A DNA stretch of 64,000 bases from Cerrena zonata (GCA_038087015.1 JASBNA010000069.1:62001-126000); one strand, 5' to 3'; counted from the stretch's first letter, positions 24,359 to 35,341 are shown. Made by a program: numbers and translations. Notes: generated by a model from the letters alone, not told the origin.

Positions 24359-24968
24359 AAAATAAATAACTCGGTAAACCAAATTTTTTTTGCAGCGACT
24401 CACTCGACTTTAGCCGCACGCGTCTTTAACTGTTGACCAGATCCACTCAGATTCATCAAGACCTGAGTCTGACGGGGCACCAACTCTCGGGCCTCGGACT
24501 AGATAAGGGTTTCTGGAAATAGATGCCTCAAGCCACTAGATCGCGGATACGTCAAGCCTCGAAATGGATCGCAGAAGCCTCCAAATAGATATTCCATATC
24601 GCAAAAGGGTTCTATTGTAAGCGACATGATCATCTATCCGGGTATACCTACATTGAAAACCACTCGGATTAAACTTAGAAGAGATTGGTTGATAACGGCT
24701 CGGGCTTAAGCTGTTAGATGGCTGAAAAGCTGGTGCAATACCTAACGAACCAAAATCAACAAATCAAAGATCATTACGGAGTTGACTTCGGATTATGAGT
24801 ATGTAAACAAACAGCTTACTGCAATACTGATAACACCGAGACAGCACTCGAATACAAGAACACTCTACATCAAAGCTTAAATCATAAATTATTCTATTAA
24901 AAAGCCATAGCTATGTAAAATTATTAAGACACGTAAAGTCATGAAGAAATGAAGAAATTGGTAAAACA
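24359..24968. other. Intergenic, nothing recognised
   Basis: About 610 bp between the 3' ends of the F-box/LRR gene and the 48-codon frame. No open frame, repeat or RNA gene stands out. Confidence 0.5.
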
Positions 24969-25115
24969 TTAGTTTGAACTTTTGATAGCAAATCCGAAAA
25001 TATCACCAAAGAAAGAACCTTCGAATTTAGGTTGGTATTTCACCGAATTAGATCTGATTTCTTTCATAATAGCAGCTTCTTTTTCTGGAGCAGTTAATTT
25101 GGCTGGAGCAGACAT
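24969..25115 (-). CDS. 48-aa microprotein of unknown function
   Basis: A short frame with its own ATG (25115) and stop (24969). The protein starts MSAPAKLTAPEKEAAIMKEI and ends in FFGDIFGFAIKSSN. Its composition looks coding: an amphipathic Lys/Glu helix, then an aromatic-Gly tail, with typical yeast codons throughout. There is no clear signal peptide or membrane span. I do not recognise a family; a small mitochondrial accessory subunit is one possibility but is only a guess. A 14-bp tandem repeat lies directly upstream, in what should be its leader or promoter. Confidence 0.55.
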   Translation of the reverse strand: MSAPAKLTAPEKEAAIMKEIRSNSVKYQPKFEGSFFGDIFGFAIKSSN

Positions 25116-25117
25116 TG

Positions 25118-25198
25118 TTGAATAGTTTATATTGAATAGTTTATATTGAATAGTTTATATTGAATAGTTTATACTGAATAGTATACTGAATAGTTATA
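25118..25198. repeat. 14-bp minisatellite (TTGAATAGTTTATA)n
   Basis: Four near-perfect copies of TTGAATAGTTTATA (25118-25173) followed by two shortened variants (to 25198). Starts 2 bp from the start codon of the 48-codon frame, so it would be its 5' leader. Confidence 0.95.
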
Positions 25199-25764
25199 AC
25201 AAATATATAATAATGATAAGAACAATCTCTCTCAACTCAATGGATATTGAATCATATTTATAATAATCGACCCTGAGTCATCTTGGAGAATGAGTGCAAA
25301 TTTTTCCTTGTGTTGCAATCTTCTCAGATGGACAATTTCTCGGATCGATGGGACCAATCACTGAGACACCTTGGAATTTTGCGCTAAAAAAAAAGTTGCC
25401 CAAAAAAGGCACACTTTTCTTTTTACGTCTTCGCATCTCAAAAGTCCGAAGTGCTTGTTAATCCGATCATGGCTCCACCTACGGTTCAGCCATTCTCTCA
25501 AGAGATTTAACCATCGTCTCGTTTATCACTGGCCATACTCCACCTTTTTGCTCGGTGTCGAGCTACGGAGTGTGGCTATTCTCCGAGCGACCCTAGGAAT
25601 ATCCCGCAACCTGGCGGTAGTCTTACTGGACAAGTTCCCATCATCCGTTCTAGTTAGAGGGCAATAGCCTCTCGATTAATCCGTTAATGGCCTGCTGATG
25701 ATGGGGTTCTGTGCAGTCTAGAGGCTCCAGCGTCGGAAGAAAGGAAGTCTTTTGGGGACTTACG

Positions 25765-25774
25765 GTCACGTGAC
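25765..25774. promoter_or_regulatory. GTCACGTGAC palindrome (Cbf1/Pho4-type E-box)
   Basis: A perfect 10-bp palindrome around CACGTG. In CTG-clade yeasts sites of this form are known Cbf1 sites at ribosome-related promoters. No ATG follows for about 190 bp on the plus strand, so any transcript starting here may be noncoding. Confidence 0.55.
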
Positions 25775-25879
25775 GGATTAAGAAAAGTATACTTAGTGCA
25801 ACCGTTTTATATCTACTTTAAGTTCAGGTGAGTAAATAACTTAGAATTGAACGTTTATTGAAGATACGACTACTGTAGA

Positions 25880-25990
25880 GACTATCCAGGAGCTTTTTGC
25901 AAGAGCTTAAGTCCTGGTGTTATCAATAAGTTTTCTGAGAGTCTTCTGAGGAGAAGACTTATGGGAAAGCCCCTCATCAGGACTTTAGTC
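25880..25990. ncRNA. Structured element, candidate noncoding RNA or 3'-UTR fold
   Basis: Three inverted repeats are nested here. CCAGGA (25886) pairs with TCCTGG (25912). AGTCTTCT (25940-25947) pairs perfectly with AGAAGACT (25952-25959) around a GAGG loop. AAGTCCTG (25909-25916) pairs with CAGGACTT (25978-25985). The first and third compete for the same bases. It could be part of an RNA driven from the CACGTG site, or the folded 3'-UTR of INP54, whose stop lies 34 bp further on. No snoRNA box set was convincing. Confidence 0.35.
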
Positions 25991-26023
25991 TGCAAAAAAA
26001 CAGAACCAACTGAAACTCGGTTT

Positions 26024-27319
26024 TTATTCACCTCCCCTCATATACCAATACCAACCACCAAATATTAGAGAGATAACCAAAAGATTTAATCTACCGCGTT
26101 GGCTAACTCCAAACCACATGAGATAACCAACGATCCAATCGATTAGTGGTCGTAAAATTAATTGTGCGATATAATCGATTTTAGTAGCCTTCATGTAAAT
26201 TTGGGTGGGGCCACTAATCATTTCTGATAATTGATTTGCATTCAAGTCAGCATTGTGAGATGGGTGAAGTTTATGGATATCAGATCTTTCGTTTGGTAAG
26301 ATTTTCAAGTACCCACTATCATTAGTTATAATTGATTCTGGAGCTTGGAAAGGAATTTGGATTTCCAAAAACACTGGTTGATGGTCCGATATTAATAAGT
26401 TCGGTATACTATCGTACCGGACGACTTTGGGCTGTTCTTTCTGTTTGATTGAATAAGTAGATTGAAATAAGATTCGATCGCACCAAGCTGGTGACCGTTT
26501 GGTATTATAAATAGCAGTTCCTTGTACGTATTTATAAGTCGGACAAAATTCAATACACCCTTCATTGAATCCAGTGAGAACATCGCCTTTTTCAATGCCA
26601 TTTGTTAATTCATCATGATTGTCAACTAGACCCTCAATAGATTTGGGATGACTAGTCTTTTTAGTTTGATCGTGGAGTTCAAATAATCTTTTACTGGTAT
26701 CAGAATTTGGATCATAATTTTTTGTAGTTCGGTAGTTTAAATCTCCAAGTATGAAACAGTGAGTGTTTGGCTTCAATAAGCTCCAGCCATCATCAAATTG
26801 TAAACTTCTCATTATATCATTCATGTTCTTATTCCGTTTAATATAATAGTGTTCGCCTTCTCCAGCACTTAAATGAACACTAGCAAACGTTATCTCAATA
26901 TCTTCATCGCCATTCTTATATGAAAGCCTTAAACCAACACCTCCTTTCATCGATGACCCAAAGTATCCACAACCGCATTGAGCACTCTTCACCTTATTGA
27001 TTCTCAGAATAAATGGGGTAATTGCTATGAGTCCAATTGATCCAACATGCTCAATTGAGATCGTATGAAATCTAACGGCTTCATTCGCATATTTGGTCTT
27101 GAATGCATCCAACAATAACTTGTTCAAGTCAATCATATGCTTATTAGCAATATCGGGGAAACTACCATCTAGTATTGAGCACAATTCTTGAAATCCAAAT
27201 ACATATATACTCGATAGAGTATCGGGCAAAACATCAACAATCTTGCTGATGAAGTCCTCAGAATTCAACTTGAGCCTATTGCAATTGTAGGTAAATAGAA
27301 ATAATGGGAGCTGGGTCAT
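26024..27319 (-). CDS. INP54: Phosphatidylinositol 4,5-bisphosphate 5-phosphatase Inp54
   Basis: About 431 aa (S. cerevisiae Inp54 is 384 aa). It shows the inositol-polyphosphate 5-phosphatase catalytic signatures: TYNCNRL and FGFQELC near the start, VHLSAGEGEHYY, then FILGDLNYR (residues about 195-205) and SPAWCDRIL (about 285), ending with SDHQPVFLEI. A C-terminal hydrophobic segment (LLVISLIFGGWYWY) followed by a short tail fits the ER tail anchor of Inp54. The enzyme removes the 5-phosphate from PI(4,5)P2 and affects secretion in S. cerevisiae. I use the ATG at 27319; the frame extends two codons further to a TTG. Divergent from PRP9 over a 158-bp promoter. Confidence 0.87.
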   Translation of the reverse strand: MTQLPLFLFTYNCNRLKLNSEDFISKIVDVLPDTLSSIYVFGFQELCSILDGSFPDIANKHMIDLNKLLLDAFKTKYANEAVRFHTISIEHVGSIGLIAITPFILRINKVKSAQCGCGYFGSSMKGGVGLRLSYKNGDEDIEITFASVHLSAGEGEHYYIKRNKNMNDIMRSLQFDDGWSLLKPNTHCFILGDLNYRTTKNYDPNSDTSKRLFELHDQTKKTSHPKSIEGLVDNHDELTNGIEKGDVLTGFNEGCIEFCPTYKYVQGTAIYNTKRSPAWCDRILFQSTYSIKQKEQPKVVRYDSIPNLLISDHQPVFLEIQIPFQAPESIITNDSGYLKILPNERSDIHKLHPSHNADLNANQLSEMISGPTQIYMKATKIDYIAQLILRPLIDWIVGYLMWFGVSQRGRLNLLVISLIFGGWYWYMRGGE

Positions 27320-27397
27320 GTTCAAAATACTTTGATATTAGAAAGATAAACCAGGGTTTGATAGTCGGGGTTGCCATTTTCTCATTTTGATTTTATC

Positions 27398-27423
27398 TTT
27401 TTTTTTTTTTTTTTTTTTTTTTT
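27398..27423. promoter_or_regulatory. Poly(T) tract in the INP54/PRP9 divergent promoter
   Basis: 26 consecutive T residues in the 158-bp space between two divergent start codons. Poly(dA:dT) tracts of this kind commonly exclude nucleosomes in yeast promoters. Confidence 0.7.
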
Positions 27424-27477
27424 CTTTCTTTTGAAACCATCTATAAGTCATCACTTCTTCTTTATCTTATCAACAAA

Positions 27478-29016
27478 ATGTCCAGATTTATAGAGCCCCA
27501 GAGATTCTTGCTCGAAGAAATAGATGCTATTGAGCAGGCAGTTGCGACTCGTCTTCGCAGACACCCTCACCTACTACCTAACTCTGATACCCCATCCCAA
27601 TCACAACGTCCTTCCAAAGAAACTTTATTGCAAAAACATGAACTCCGGTTCTTTCTCGATAAATATAAAAAACAATGTTCCCTATTTTTGGAAAACTACG
27701 AGAACAGAAAGGATATATTTTCCAATGAATTGAAGTCTTTCAATGACCCCAGTCGTGATTTTCAGCAATTTGATAAGTTATTGAAATTCGTTAACTCTCG
27801 ACATGACGTAGGTGATACCGATGAGGTCGAACCAGCAGAAGACACCATTAAACTATACTCAATGTACTCGAGTGCTCTGCCTGACGATTTTAAATGGGTC
27901 AAACGTGGTAGAAATAAACGCCAAATGGTTAAGCGTAAGCAAATTCTATCTGTTGCAGCAAGTCATATAAATATTGATTCCCTTTTCAATCCAAAAGAAG
28001 AATATGGGAAATTCATTGACTTATCAGAAATTTTTCCCTTATATCAGTCATTACAATCTCAAGAAACTCAATCAGCTAATCAAATAACATACCTCGAATA
28101 TTTGAGTTTATTCCTGAAATTCCCTTACGATAACGTCGACAGCCACTCATCGATTTATAATGACTATTTGAATAAGTTGTTGGCGTATTTATCGAATTTC
28201 TATGCTCGTGCACATCCATATGAGAACATTTCAGAGCTCTTAAATCAAATTTCCAATTCTTTCGATCCATCAGCTAATGATGGCAAACCTAACGAAAATG
28301 GTGAAGTATACTGTAACGCGTGTGATAAATTATTTTCTAAGGAATCTGTTTACAAAGGGCATCTTGATGGTAAGAAACATAAAAAAAATATATCCAAACA
28401 AAGACAAATACACCCAGCTCGTTTAGCTGAGCATAAAATATCCCAATTGGCTTTAAAGCTCTCTCCAATCATCGAAGCTACAATATCAAATCATGAACGT
28501 AAAGCTGCTTTAACAGAACGTGAGAAAATGCTTGAAGATTTAGCCACTAAAGAAAATGATCTGGAATATACCACTGCAAATGAGTCATCTGACGATGAAG
28601 CTGATAATTCTGGTTCCGATTTTGATTCTGACGATGAGGATACAAAAAATTTACCCATTGGTATGGACGGTAGACCAGTTCCCCATTGGCTTTACAAATT
28701 GCAAGGTCTCAATCGTACCTACGATTGTGAAATTTGTGGAAATACCACTTATAAAGGACCGGTTCTTTTTAACAGGCATTTCAGCACTCCGAAACATCAG
28801 CATGGTCTAATATGTCTTGGTGTAGATGAAACTTCTCTACCAATTTTCAAAAATATTACCAAAATTAGCCAAGCCATGGAATTATGGAAAAGATTGAAAA
28901 GAGAAAAACGAGCCCAAACTACTGATTTGGAAAATGCTGTTGAAGTTGAAGATGATGAAGGTAACGTTATGTCTGAAAAAGACTATCTAGAATTGAAAAG
29001 ACAAGGTTTATTGTAA
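27478..29016 (+). CDS. PRP9: Splicing factor Prp9 (SF3a60)
   Basis: 512 aa (S. cerevisiae Prp9 is 530 aa), a subunit of the SF3a complex of the U2 snRNP needed for pre-spliceosome assembly. The N-terminus (MSRFIEPQRFLLEEIDAIE) is a family hallmark. A matrin-type C2H2 finger lies at about 280-305 (YCNACDKLFSKESVYKGHLDGKKH), and a second, degenerate zinc finger near 418-445 (YDCEICGNTTYKG .. FNRHFSTPKHQHGL), shared with human SF3A3. An acidic linker (SSDDEADNSGSDFDSDDED) separates the two. Frame intact. Confidence 0.95.
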   Translation: MSRFIEPQRFLLEEIDAIEQAVATRLRRHPHLLPNSDTPSQSQRPSKETLLQKHELRFFLDKYKKQCSLFLENYENRKDIFSNELKSFNDPSRDFQQFDKLLKFVNSRHDVGDTDEVEPAEDTIKLYSMYSSALPDDFKWVKRGRNKRQMVKRKQILSVAASHINIDSLFNPKEEYGKFIDLSEIFPLYQSLQSQETQSANQITYLEYLSLFLKFPYDNVDSHSSIYNDYLNKLLAYLSNFYARAHPYENISELLNQISNSFDPSANDGKPNENGEVYCNACDKLFSKESVYKGHLDGKKHKKNISKQRQIHPARLAEHKISQLALKLSPIIEATISNHERKAALTEREKMLEDLATKENDLEYTTANESSDDEADNSGSDFDSDDEDTKNLPIGMDGRPVPHWLYKLQGLNRTYDCEICGNTTYKGPVLFNRHFSTPKHQHGLICLGVDETSLPIFKNITKISQAMELWKRLKREKRAQTTDLENAVEVEDDEGNVMSEKDYLELKRQGLL

Positions 29017-29315
29017 ATAGAGTTTTTTATAGAGTAAATGCAAATTTCCCGTAAGGCAAGTACAAAGTTCACTCCGAATAATTCATCTCTGGTTTTGATT
29101 GGCAGCTGATTATATTGTAGCTCAACTACCCTTTCCTAGAACACTGGCAAAAAAAAAAAAAATAGAAAAGGTTAGAAATCATTTCAATGCTCATTGAAAA
29201 ATACATTATAGAAAGTTTAATTCATCTCGTATTAGCATTCTGAACGCATAAACCATTGGCCTCATATCACCACCAACTTTAAGCTCACCTTTTTCAGTCT
29301 ATCTGTTGAAAATTT

Positions 29316-31160
29316 ATGAAGTTGAGTCGAATACCCCTTTTTAATCGAATTCCAAGAAGTTTAAGAATTAAATTATATCAAATGGTTGGATCGCCAAAGC
29401 CTGATATTAAAGGAACCAAACGATTGAACTCTCCTGGGCCTGCTAATAATGGAGTTCCCCAACGGGATCAATTAGGTTTCAGAGTCAAACGACAAGTTCT
29501 AGATAAATTAACAACCACTGCTTACGAACAATTGGGTGAAGATTCATATATTGATTCTACGAATACTATCAATAAGCATAAAACTATCGAAGAAGAAGAA
29601 GTTGAAGATGCAAGATATTTCATCGATGGAAGATTAAGAAGAGTTAATCCTTACTTTTTCACCTATATGACCTATTGCAAAATGAGATGGAGAGATCGAA
29701 AATTAGTCGATATTTTTGTCAATGAGTTTAGAGATCGTGAGCCAGAGTTCTATAAGAAGACTATAGCTTCCGGCCAAGTGAGTCTCAATAAGATACCTGC
29801 AAATTCTGAATCAGTAGTTAGAAATGGGGACTTGATCTCTCATAGGTGCCACAAGCATGAACCTGCCGTCACGTCTAGACCGATCAAAATTGTACATGAA
29901 GATGATGATTTAGTTGTTATTGATAAACCTTCAGGTATTCCAGTTCATCCTGCCGGAAGATACCGCTATAATACAATCACCAAAGTTTTTCAACACGAAT
30001 ACGGGAAAATCGTCCATCCTTGTAATCGACTCGATAGATTAACTAGTGGTCTTATGTTTCTTGGTAAAAATGCAAAAGGGGCTGATAAATTTGTTCAACA
30101 AATTAAAGATCGCTCCGTTAAGAAGGAATACATTGCAAGAGTTGTGGGTAACTTTCCGGTTGGTGATGAAAATTGCGAATTGACTGTTGATAAACCATTA
30201 ACTACCATAAATCCAAAGTTAGGGTTTAATCAAGTTGACCTTGAAAATGGTAAGGAAGCGCTGACCGTTTTTAAAAGGATCTCCTATGACGTAAAAACAA
30301 ATACATCTATTGTTAAATGTCGCCCATTGACAGGAAGAACTCACCAAATTAGAGTCCATTTACAATATATTGGCCACCCAATTGCTAATGATCCTATCTA
30401 CTCCAGTCCTAAGGTTTGGGGAAATAACCTAGGTAAGAATGGTGAATGTAACCAAGAAGAGATAATGGAAAAATTGGACCGGATAGGTAAGTCTACTGCT
30501 TGTTCTACTTGGATTCATCCTCAAGAAGACGGTGAAGTATTACTGGGTGAAAAATGTAAAACATGTGAGTATGATCTTTATACTGATCCTGGCCCTAATG
30601 ATTTAGATTTATGGTTACACGCTTACAAGTATGAAGCAGAAGATAAATCTTGGTCCTATAAAACTGAATATCCTGATTGGGCTATTGATCCACATAGAGA
30701 ATTCATGGAGCTAGCCTTAGAAAATGCAAATAAATGCGGTGAAACTCAAACTCAATTTAATGTTGGTGCTTTACTCACTTTAAATGGTGAAGTGCTTGCA
30801 ACTGGTCACTCACGAGAACTTCCTGGTAATACTCATGCTGAACAATGTGCACTAGAAAAGTATTTCACTAAGACCGGGAAAAGAGAAGTACCTCCGGGGA
30901 CTGAAATCTATACAACCATGGAACCATGTTCCTTAAGGTTGAGTGGTAACGAACCTTGTGTTGATAGAATTTTGCAAACTCAGATCAAAACATGTTTTGT
31001 TGGGGTCTTGGAACCAGATATTTTTGTGAAGGATAACACTGGTTATAAGAAATTGACCGAAGCCAATGTTGAGTATATCCATATTCCAGGGTATGAAGAA
31101 AAAGCTTTAGAAATTGCTACAAAAGGTCACGAAAAGAAAGAAGAAATGGAGACCAAGTAA
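29316..31160 (+). CDS. RIB2: Rib2: DRAP deaminase fused to RluA-type pseudouridine synthase
   Basis: 614 aa bifunctional protein (591 aa in S. cerevisiae). Residues about 190-390 are an RluA-family pseudouridine synthase with the catalytic block [14 protein letters not shown] and [12 protein letters not shown]; in S. cerevisiae this half modifies U32 of cytoplasmic tRNAs. The C-terminal part (about 465-590) is a CDA-type deaminase with the zinc ligands in NTHAEQCA and [14 protein letters not shown]. It converts the riboflavin precursor DRAP (2,5-diamino-6-ribitylamino-pyrimidinone phosphate). Both catalytic sets look complete. Start at the ATG at 29316. Transcribed in the same direction as PRP9; convergent with RIM21. 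Confidence 0.95.
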   Translation: MKLSRIPLFNRIPRSLRIKLYQMVGSPKPDIKGTKRLNSPGPANNGVPQRDQLGFRVKRQVLDKLTTTAYEQLGEDSYIDSTNTINKHKTIEEEEVEDARYFIDGRLRRVNPYFFTYMTYCKMRWRDRKLVDIFVNEFRDREPEFYKKTIASGQVSLNKIPANSESVVRNGDLISHRCHKHEPAVTSRPIKIVHEDDDLVVIDKPSGIPVHPAGRYRYNTITKVFQHEYGKIVHPCNRLDRLTSGLMFLGKNAKGADKFVQQIKDRSVKKEYIARVVGNFPVGDENCELTVDKPLTTINPKLGFNQVDLENGKEALTVFKRISYDVKTNTSIVKCRPLTGRTHQIRVHLQYIGHPIANDPIYSSPKVWGNNLGKNGECNQEEIMEKLDRIGKSTACSTWIHPQEDGEVLLGEKCKTCEYDLYTDPGPNDLDLWLHAYKYEAEDKSWSYKTEYPDWAIDPHREFMELALENANKCGETQTQFNVGALLTLNGEVLATGHSRELPGNTHAEQCALEKYFTKTGKREVPPGTEIYTTMEPCSLRLSGNEPCVDRILQTQIKTCFVGVLEPDIFVKDNTGYKKLTEANVEYIHIPGYEEKALEIATKGHEKKEEMETK

Positions 31161-31223
31161 GAGTCATTATTCATACATTAAATAGAATTTAGTTGTATTT
31201 TACATATGTACGTATAGTTTAGA

Positions 31224-32786
31224 CTATGAGTCATCATCTGAAGTATTCAAGATAACTTCTCTTCTAGAATAAACAAAGACGTCTCTTCGTCTACCACCAT
31301 TTGTTGTTTCGTTCGTAGTTGTAGTTGTAGTTGTAGTTGGATTATTAGGGGAGGTGTCAGTTGTAAGATGCTGATCAGCGTCCCTGCCATTACTAGAAAC
31401 TGGGTGATAGCGAACATGACTTTGAGAATTTTGAAGATTCCCATTTTGTATTCCAATTGGAGGAGTGGAAATACTGACTGACCTAGGAATTGCTAAACCG
31501 GTAGCAATAATTTTATCGGTCAAGTTCAAAAATGTGGATTTGGCATTTCTAAAAGAGCTTACCAATTTTGTTGGCTTTGATGGTTGATATAGTGGCGATG
31601 TTCTATAATTTTCAGAATCTTGACATTTGGCTTTGTTGATTTCATTTGTAGGGTTATTTCTGGCTTCAAGATCTTCACCGCCATCACTATTCTCGTTATC
31701 TGTATCTTGCTCAACGAAAAGCTCGAAACGGTCAAGTTCGTACATTTCATCCTCGTAGAACTTTCTGCCCAAAACCCCTTCCTTTTCTTTTATTTTCATG
31801 ATCATATTAAATTTATTGCACCATTCCCAAGGAATGACAACACAAATCACGTAAGTAACTACTGAAAAAATTTCGGATAACTCGTACACCCAAGCATTTG
31901 CAACATCAGCAATGAAAAAAGCCACCGGACTATAAATAAGGATAATTGTTAATAAAGACAATAGCCAAATATCTTTATTGGCTATTATGTAGCTTATTTT
32001 ACTTAATTGGAAAACTGAGATTAAAGCAGCATAACAAACAGCCATTGCAATTCTTACTAAATAAATGAAAGCCGGTAAGATATCCCCGGCTTCATTTTCT
32101 TCGTCAAAGTTATGAAATTTAGTTACCGCCCATATGACTTGGGAAGTGATACAAGCAATGATCCCAACGAAAAAGGTTAATCGTTTATCGTTTTGTCTCA
32201 GAAAGATTCTCATAATCACTTGGACTTGATTAATTTGCAACAATATCACCACGATCAAATCAAAAATATTTAAAACTAAATTGTCATTGATAGATTCTAA
32301 TAAACTTGCACCATGAAGATAACCCACTCGTTGTTGATTATGTAGAATCGTTATTGACTTAACTACGGTTATCAACAAGAACACCGATGAAAGAATTGTG
32401 GACGATTTCAAAAGTAGTGATGACTTTATAGTATAGTTTGTGAGAATAAACAACGTTAAAAACCAGGTTATCACTGCCAGAATAGATATCGAGTAAATTA
32501 TAGGAACTACACTATAAGCAAATGATCCACGATCACCTCGTCTTGTATACTCTTCCCAAGACCGCCGTATTGTAGGTAAGGACTGACTGAATTTTTTCAA
32601 CACCAACCCCATGTTCGTATTAAGCATGGGAACAGCTCCCTCGTAGCAATTTTGCTGATATATGGCTCCTTTAATATATTCAACTGGGGTATCTAGATCA
32701 TGAGATACCAAAAGTCCCTCTGACAAGTCCATGGGCCTGCACGAGTCATAGATCTTCGTGATCCATTTCGTATTTCTCCAGTACAT
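31224..32786 (-). CDS. RIM21: PalH/Rim21-type ambient pH sensor
   Basis: 520 aa with seven hydrophobic segments between about residues 92 and 330, then a hydrophilic tail of about 190 aa. This is the PalH/Rim21/Dfg16 layout. A family-typical block is at the end of the last membrane segment (VVIPWEWCNKFNMI). In yeasts this plasma-membrane protein senses alkaline pH or lipid asymmetry and starts the Rim101 processing pathway through ESCRT. Length fits Rim21 (533 aa) better than Dfg16 (619 aa), but both paralogs may exist in this species. The tail has a hexathreonine run coded by a TTGTAG-like repeat near 31,316-31,340. Confidence 0.75.
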   Translation of the reverse strand: MYWRNTKWITKIYDSCRPMDLSEGLLVSHDLDTPVEYIKGAIYQQNCYEGAVPMLNTNMGLVLKKFSQSLPTIRRSWEEYTRRGDRGSFAYSVVPIIYSISILAVITWFLTLFILTNYTIKSSLLLKSSTILSSVFLLITVVKSITILHNQQRVGYLHGASLLESINDNLVLNIFDLIVVILLQINQVQVIMRIFLRQNDKRLTFFVGIIACITSQVIWAVTKFHNFDEENEAGDILPAFIYLVRIAMAVCYAALISVFQLSKISYIIANKDIWLLSLLTIILIYSPVAFFIADVANAWVYELSEIFSVVTYVICVVIPWEWCNKFNMIMKIKEKEGVLGRKFYEDEMYELDRFELFVEQDTDNENSDGGEDLEARNNPTNEINKAKCQDSENYRTSPLYQPSKPTKLVSSFRNAKSTFLNLTDKIIATGLAIPRSVSISTPPIGIQNGNLQNSQSHVRYHPVSSNGRDADQHLTTDTSPNNPTTTTTTTTNETTNGGRRRDVFVYSRREVILNTSDDDS

Positions 32787-33263
32787 TTTAAATGACTTCT
32801 TCTAGCGATAAATATCCCCCTAAGCCAAAAGAGCTGGTAAGTTGTTTCAATCTTGACAATTATTATCAGTTAACCTTGGCTTTTGAGTTTGTTCTTTTGT
32901 GCTGTGCTCAAAGTACTTCTAGTTGAAAATGTGAGAGTTTTAGGGCCCTAAAAAAGAGAGAAAAACAAAGAGCACTGAAACTCAGTGAATCTTTACGACT
33001 TTACTAGGAAGAAGATATTGGAAGTTCAGTTTGAAATTATCTTCTTCGTCTTCCCGAGGACTTCCACAAACCGTCTAGATTTCAATACCCCTGAGTGTTT
33101 ATTTGTGGTTCTGGCCTTAAATTGCTAATATTAAGTGGATGAAACTTCTAATTAGAGTTGGAACAGATAAAATTTCAGTTTTTAAATTCAAATCTAGTAC
33201 AATTCGTGTTTCAGCTGAATCTAGATCAAATAGTCCCCTCCTTATATCTGAAGACCCGAGAGA
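32787..33263. other. RIM21/MSB3-type divergent promoter
   Basis: About 480 bp between divergent genes. It contains a TAGGGCCCTA palindrome near 32,941 and a short ATG-initiated plus-strand frame at 32,792 that runs into GTAAGT; I do not see a convincing downstream exon for it. Confidence 0.5.
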
Positions 33264-35341
33264 ATGTCGAAGAATGAAACTAACAAGCATATTGGCAAGA
33301 AGTACTGATGCAACCGAAGCATACTCTCATGTGAAGAGCGAGGATCCGTCTGATTCTTTATTGACTCCGAGAAATAACCATCAAAGGTCCGAATCTTCAT
33401 ACTCGCGAAACTATTCTCTATTGGATATATACGGAGTTGATTCGCCATCAGTGGAATCGAGTCCTGAAATGTCTAAGAAGAAACTAGTGATTGACACCGT
33501 GGTAGCTAATGATTTGGGTGAAGATAATCTAGATTCTCCTAGCACTGGTGTGAATACTCCGGCCACTGCTATTCAAGAATCTCTTCCCCTGGGGATCACG
33601 GTAGTAGCGGCCTTCATATAATGAGTCGTGAAAATAAAAGCAGTCCTTATAATAGTGGTGCTACAGATGAGACTTATATAACTTCTGCTCCTATTATTAA
33701 TCGAGAGAACTTCGATGATATGGAGAGTCATAATGAAATGGTTAGTAATAGTGACAATGTAAGCAATTTCCATTTTAATCAGATCAATAATACTTCAAAC
33801 ACTAGCATTAATAATAAACCTCCCATAATCAAAGAACTGCTGCAGGAAGTTCCCATAGAAGAAGCTCAGCCAATAAGTAGAGATACAAATGTTAAACAAA
33901 TCCAATAGAAGGACCCGTTCAATCCGATCCAAGAAATGAAGACCATGACGTTTATCTTTCAGTTCAAAATGAAGAAAGCATAGATGAATCATTAGCCTCT
34001 GACTTCGACCGTTATGGATTCAAAAAGGCGTCCTCTTTCCATGATATTTCCAAAGAAGAATATAATGAATGGTTTTCCGAATATACAATGCATCTTAGCC
34101 GAAGAAAGAAGAAATGGGAATTGTTAATGAAAAGTCATGGCTTATCTATTGACCCCACCGGGAAAACTCCAATTAGGTTTCCTCCTAAATCAGATCGGGT
34201 TAAAAAGATGATAAGAAAAGGCTTACCACCCGAATGGAGAGGTAATGCTTGGTTTTTCTACGCTGGAGGTTACGAAAAATTGAATAAAAATACGGGCATT
34301 TATGATAAAATTGTTGAAAATACTACAGGCATTGAAAATAAGGATACCGAAGTCATAGAAAGAGACTTGAATCGTACCTTTCCAGATAATTTTCACTTCA
34401 ATAAATTCACAGGCACGGATATAAAAAATGATTCAAATAACGAAGAAACCAGCATGATTAAATCGCTTCGCCGAGTACTTATAGCATTTGCACACTATCA
34501 ACCTCAGATTGGTTACTGTCAATCTTTAAATTTCCTTGCCGGATTACTTCTATTGTTCATGAGCGAAGAACATGCTTTTTGGATGTTAGTGATCCTTACT
34601 GAAAGGATAATTCCTAAAGTCCATTCCGCAAATCTTGAGGGTGTTCATACGGATCAAGGGGTTCTTATGTTGTGTGTCAAAGAGTATATCCCTCAACTAT
34701 GGGGTGTTTTGGGTAAAACTTTTGAAGGCGAAACATTATCACCAGATAAGATCTTATCAAGATTACCACCAGTAACTTTGGTTACATCTTCTTGGTTTAT
34801 GTCGGTTTTTGTAGGTGTTTTACCATTTGAGAGTGCATTACGAGTATGGGATATTCTATGGTATGAAGGTTCTAAGACCATTTTTAGAATATCGTTAACT
34901 ATTTGCAAATTATGCTTCGATCATCCAGATTTTCAAGCTACCAGAAGTAATGGTGGTGGATCAGAAACCGAACAAATTGAGCTATTTCAATTCATGCAAA
35001 ATTTCCCAAAAACGATACTTGATCCAAATTTATTAATTGATAATTGTTTCAAAAAAATTGGAGGTTATGGATTTGGTTCTCTCTCTCAAGACGAAATTAA
35101 TAAATGTAGAGAATTTGTTTCCAAACAAAGGGCTAAATTACAGAATAAAAAGCAGGGGGTTGTCACTGCAGGAATGAGTGAAGAAGAAAGAAAAGCATTG
35201 AATAGCTCTGGTAGCTTAGATAATGCTGATGACGATATTCACGACATTTATGGATTCAATAGATCCATCATGAGTGGAGTCGCCTGGAATAGAAACATCA
35301 GCAACAAAATGAAGAAGAAATTTGCTAAGAAACAACGCTAA
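33264..35341 (+). CDS. MSB3: TBC-domain Rab GTPase-activating protein, Msb3/Gyp3 type (frame broken three times)
   Basis: About 690 aa. The first 270 residues are hydrophilic and Ser-rich. The pre-domain block EEYNEWFSEYTMHLSRRKKKWELLM and RKGLPPEWRGNAWFFYAG is typical of Msb3/Msb4. The TBC catalytic residues are visible: the arginine finger in EVIERDLNRTFPDN and the glutamine finger in QIGYCQSLNFLAG. In S. cerevisiae Msb3/Msb4 inactivate Sec4, Ypt7 and Vps21 and bind polarity factors. The likely ATG is at 33264, preceded by an in-frame TGA. One base seems extra near 33,304 and one seems missing near 33,588 and again near 33,895, all in the variable N-terminal part; the TBC half from 34,088 is clean. 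Whether it is Msb3 or Msb4 is not settled. Confidence 0.72.

Noticed and set aside
25371..25667. 98-codon frame near the 14-bp minisatellite
   Set aside because: No ATG start, odd composition and no domain.
32792..32842. Possible mini-exon (ATG, 15 codons, then GTAAGT) between RIM21 and the MSB3-type gene
   Set aside because: The donor is good, but I found no branch point and acceptor leading to a convincing second exon; the MSB3-type gene has its own ATG after an in-frame stop.
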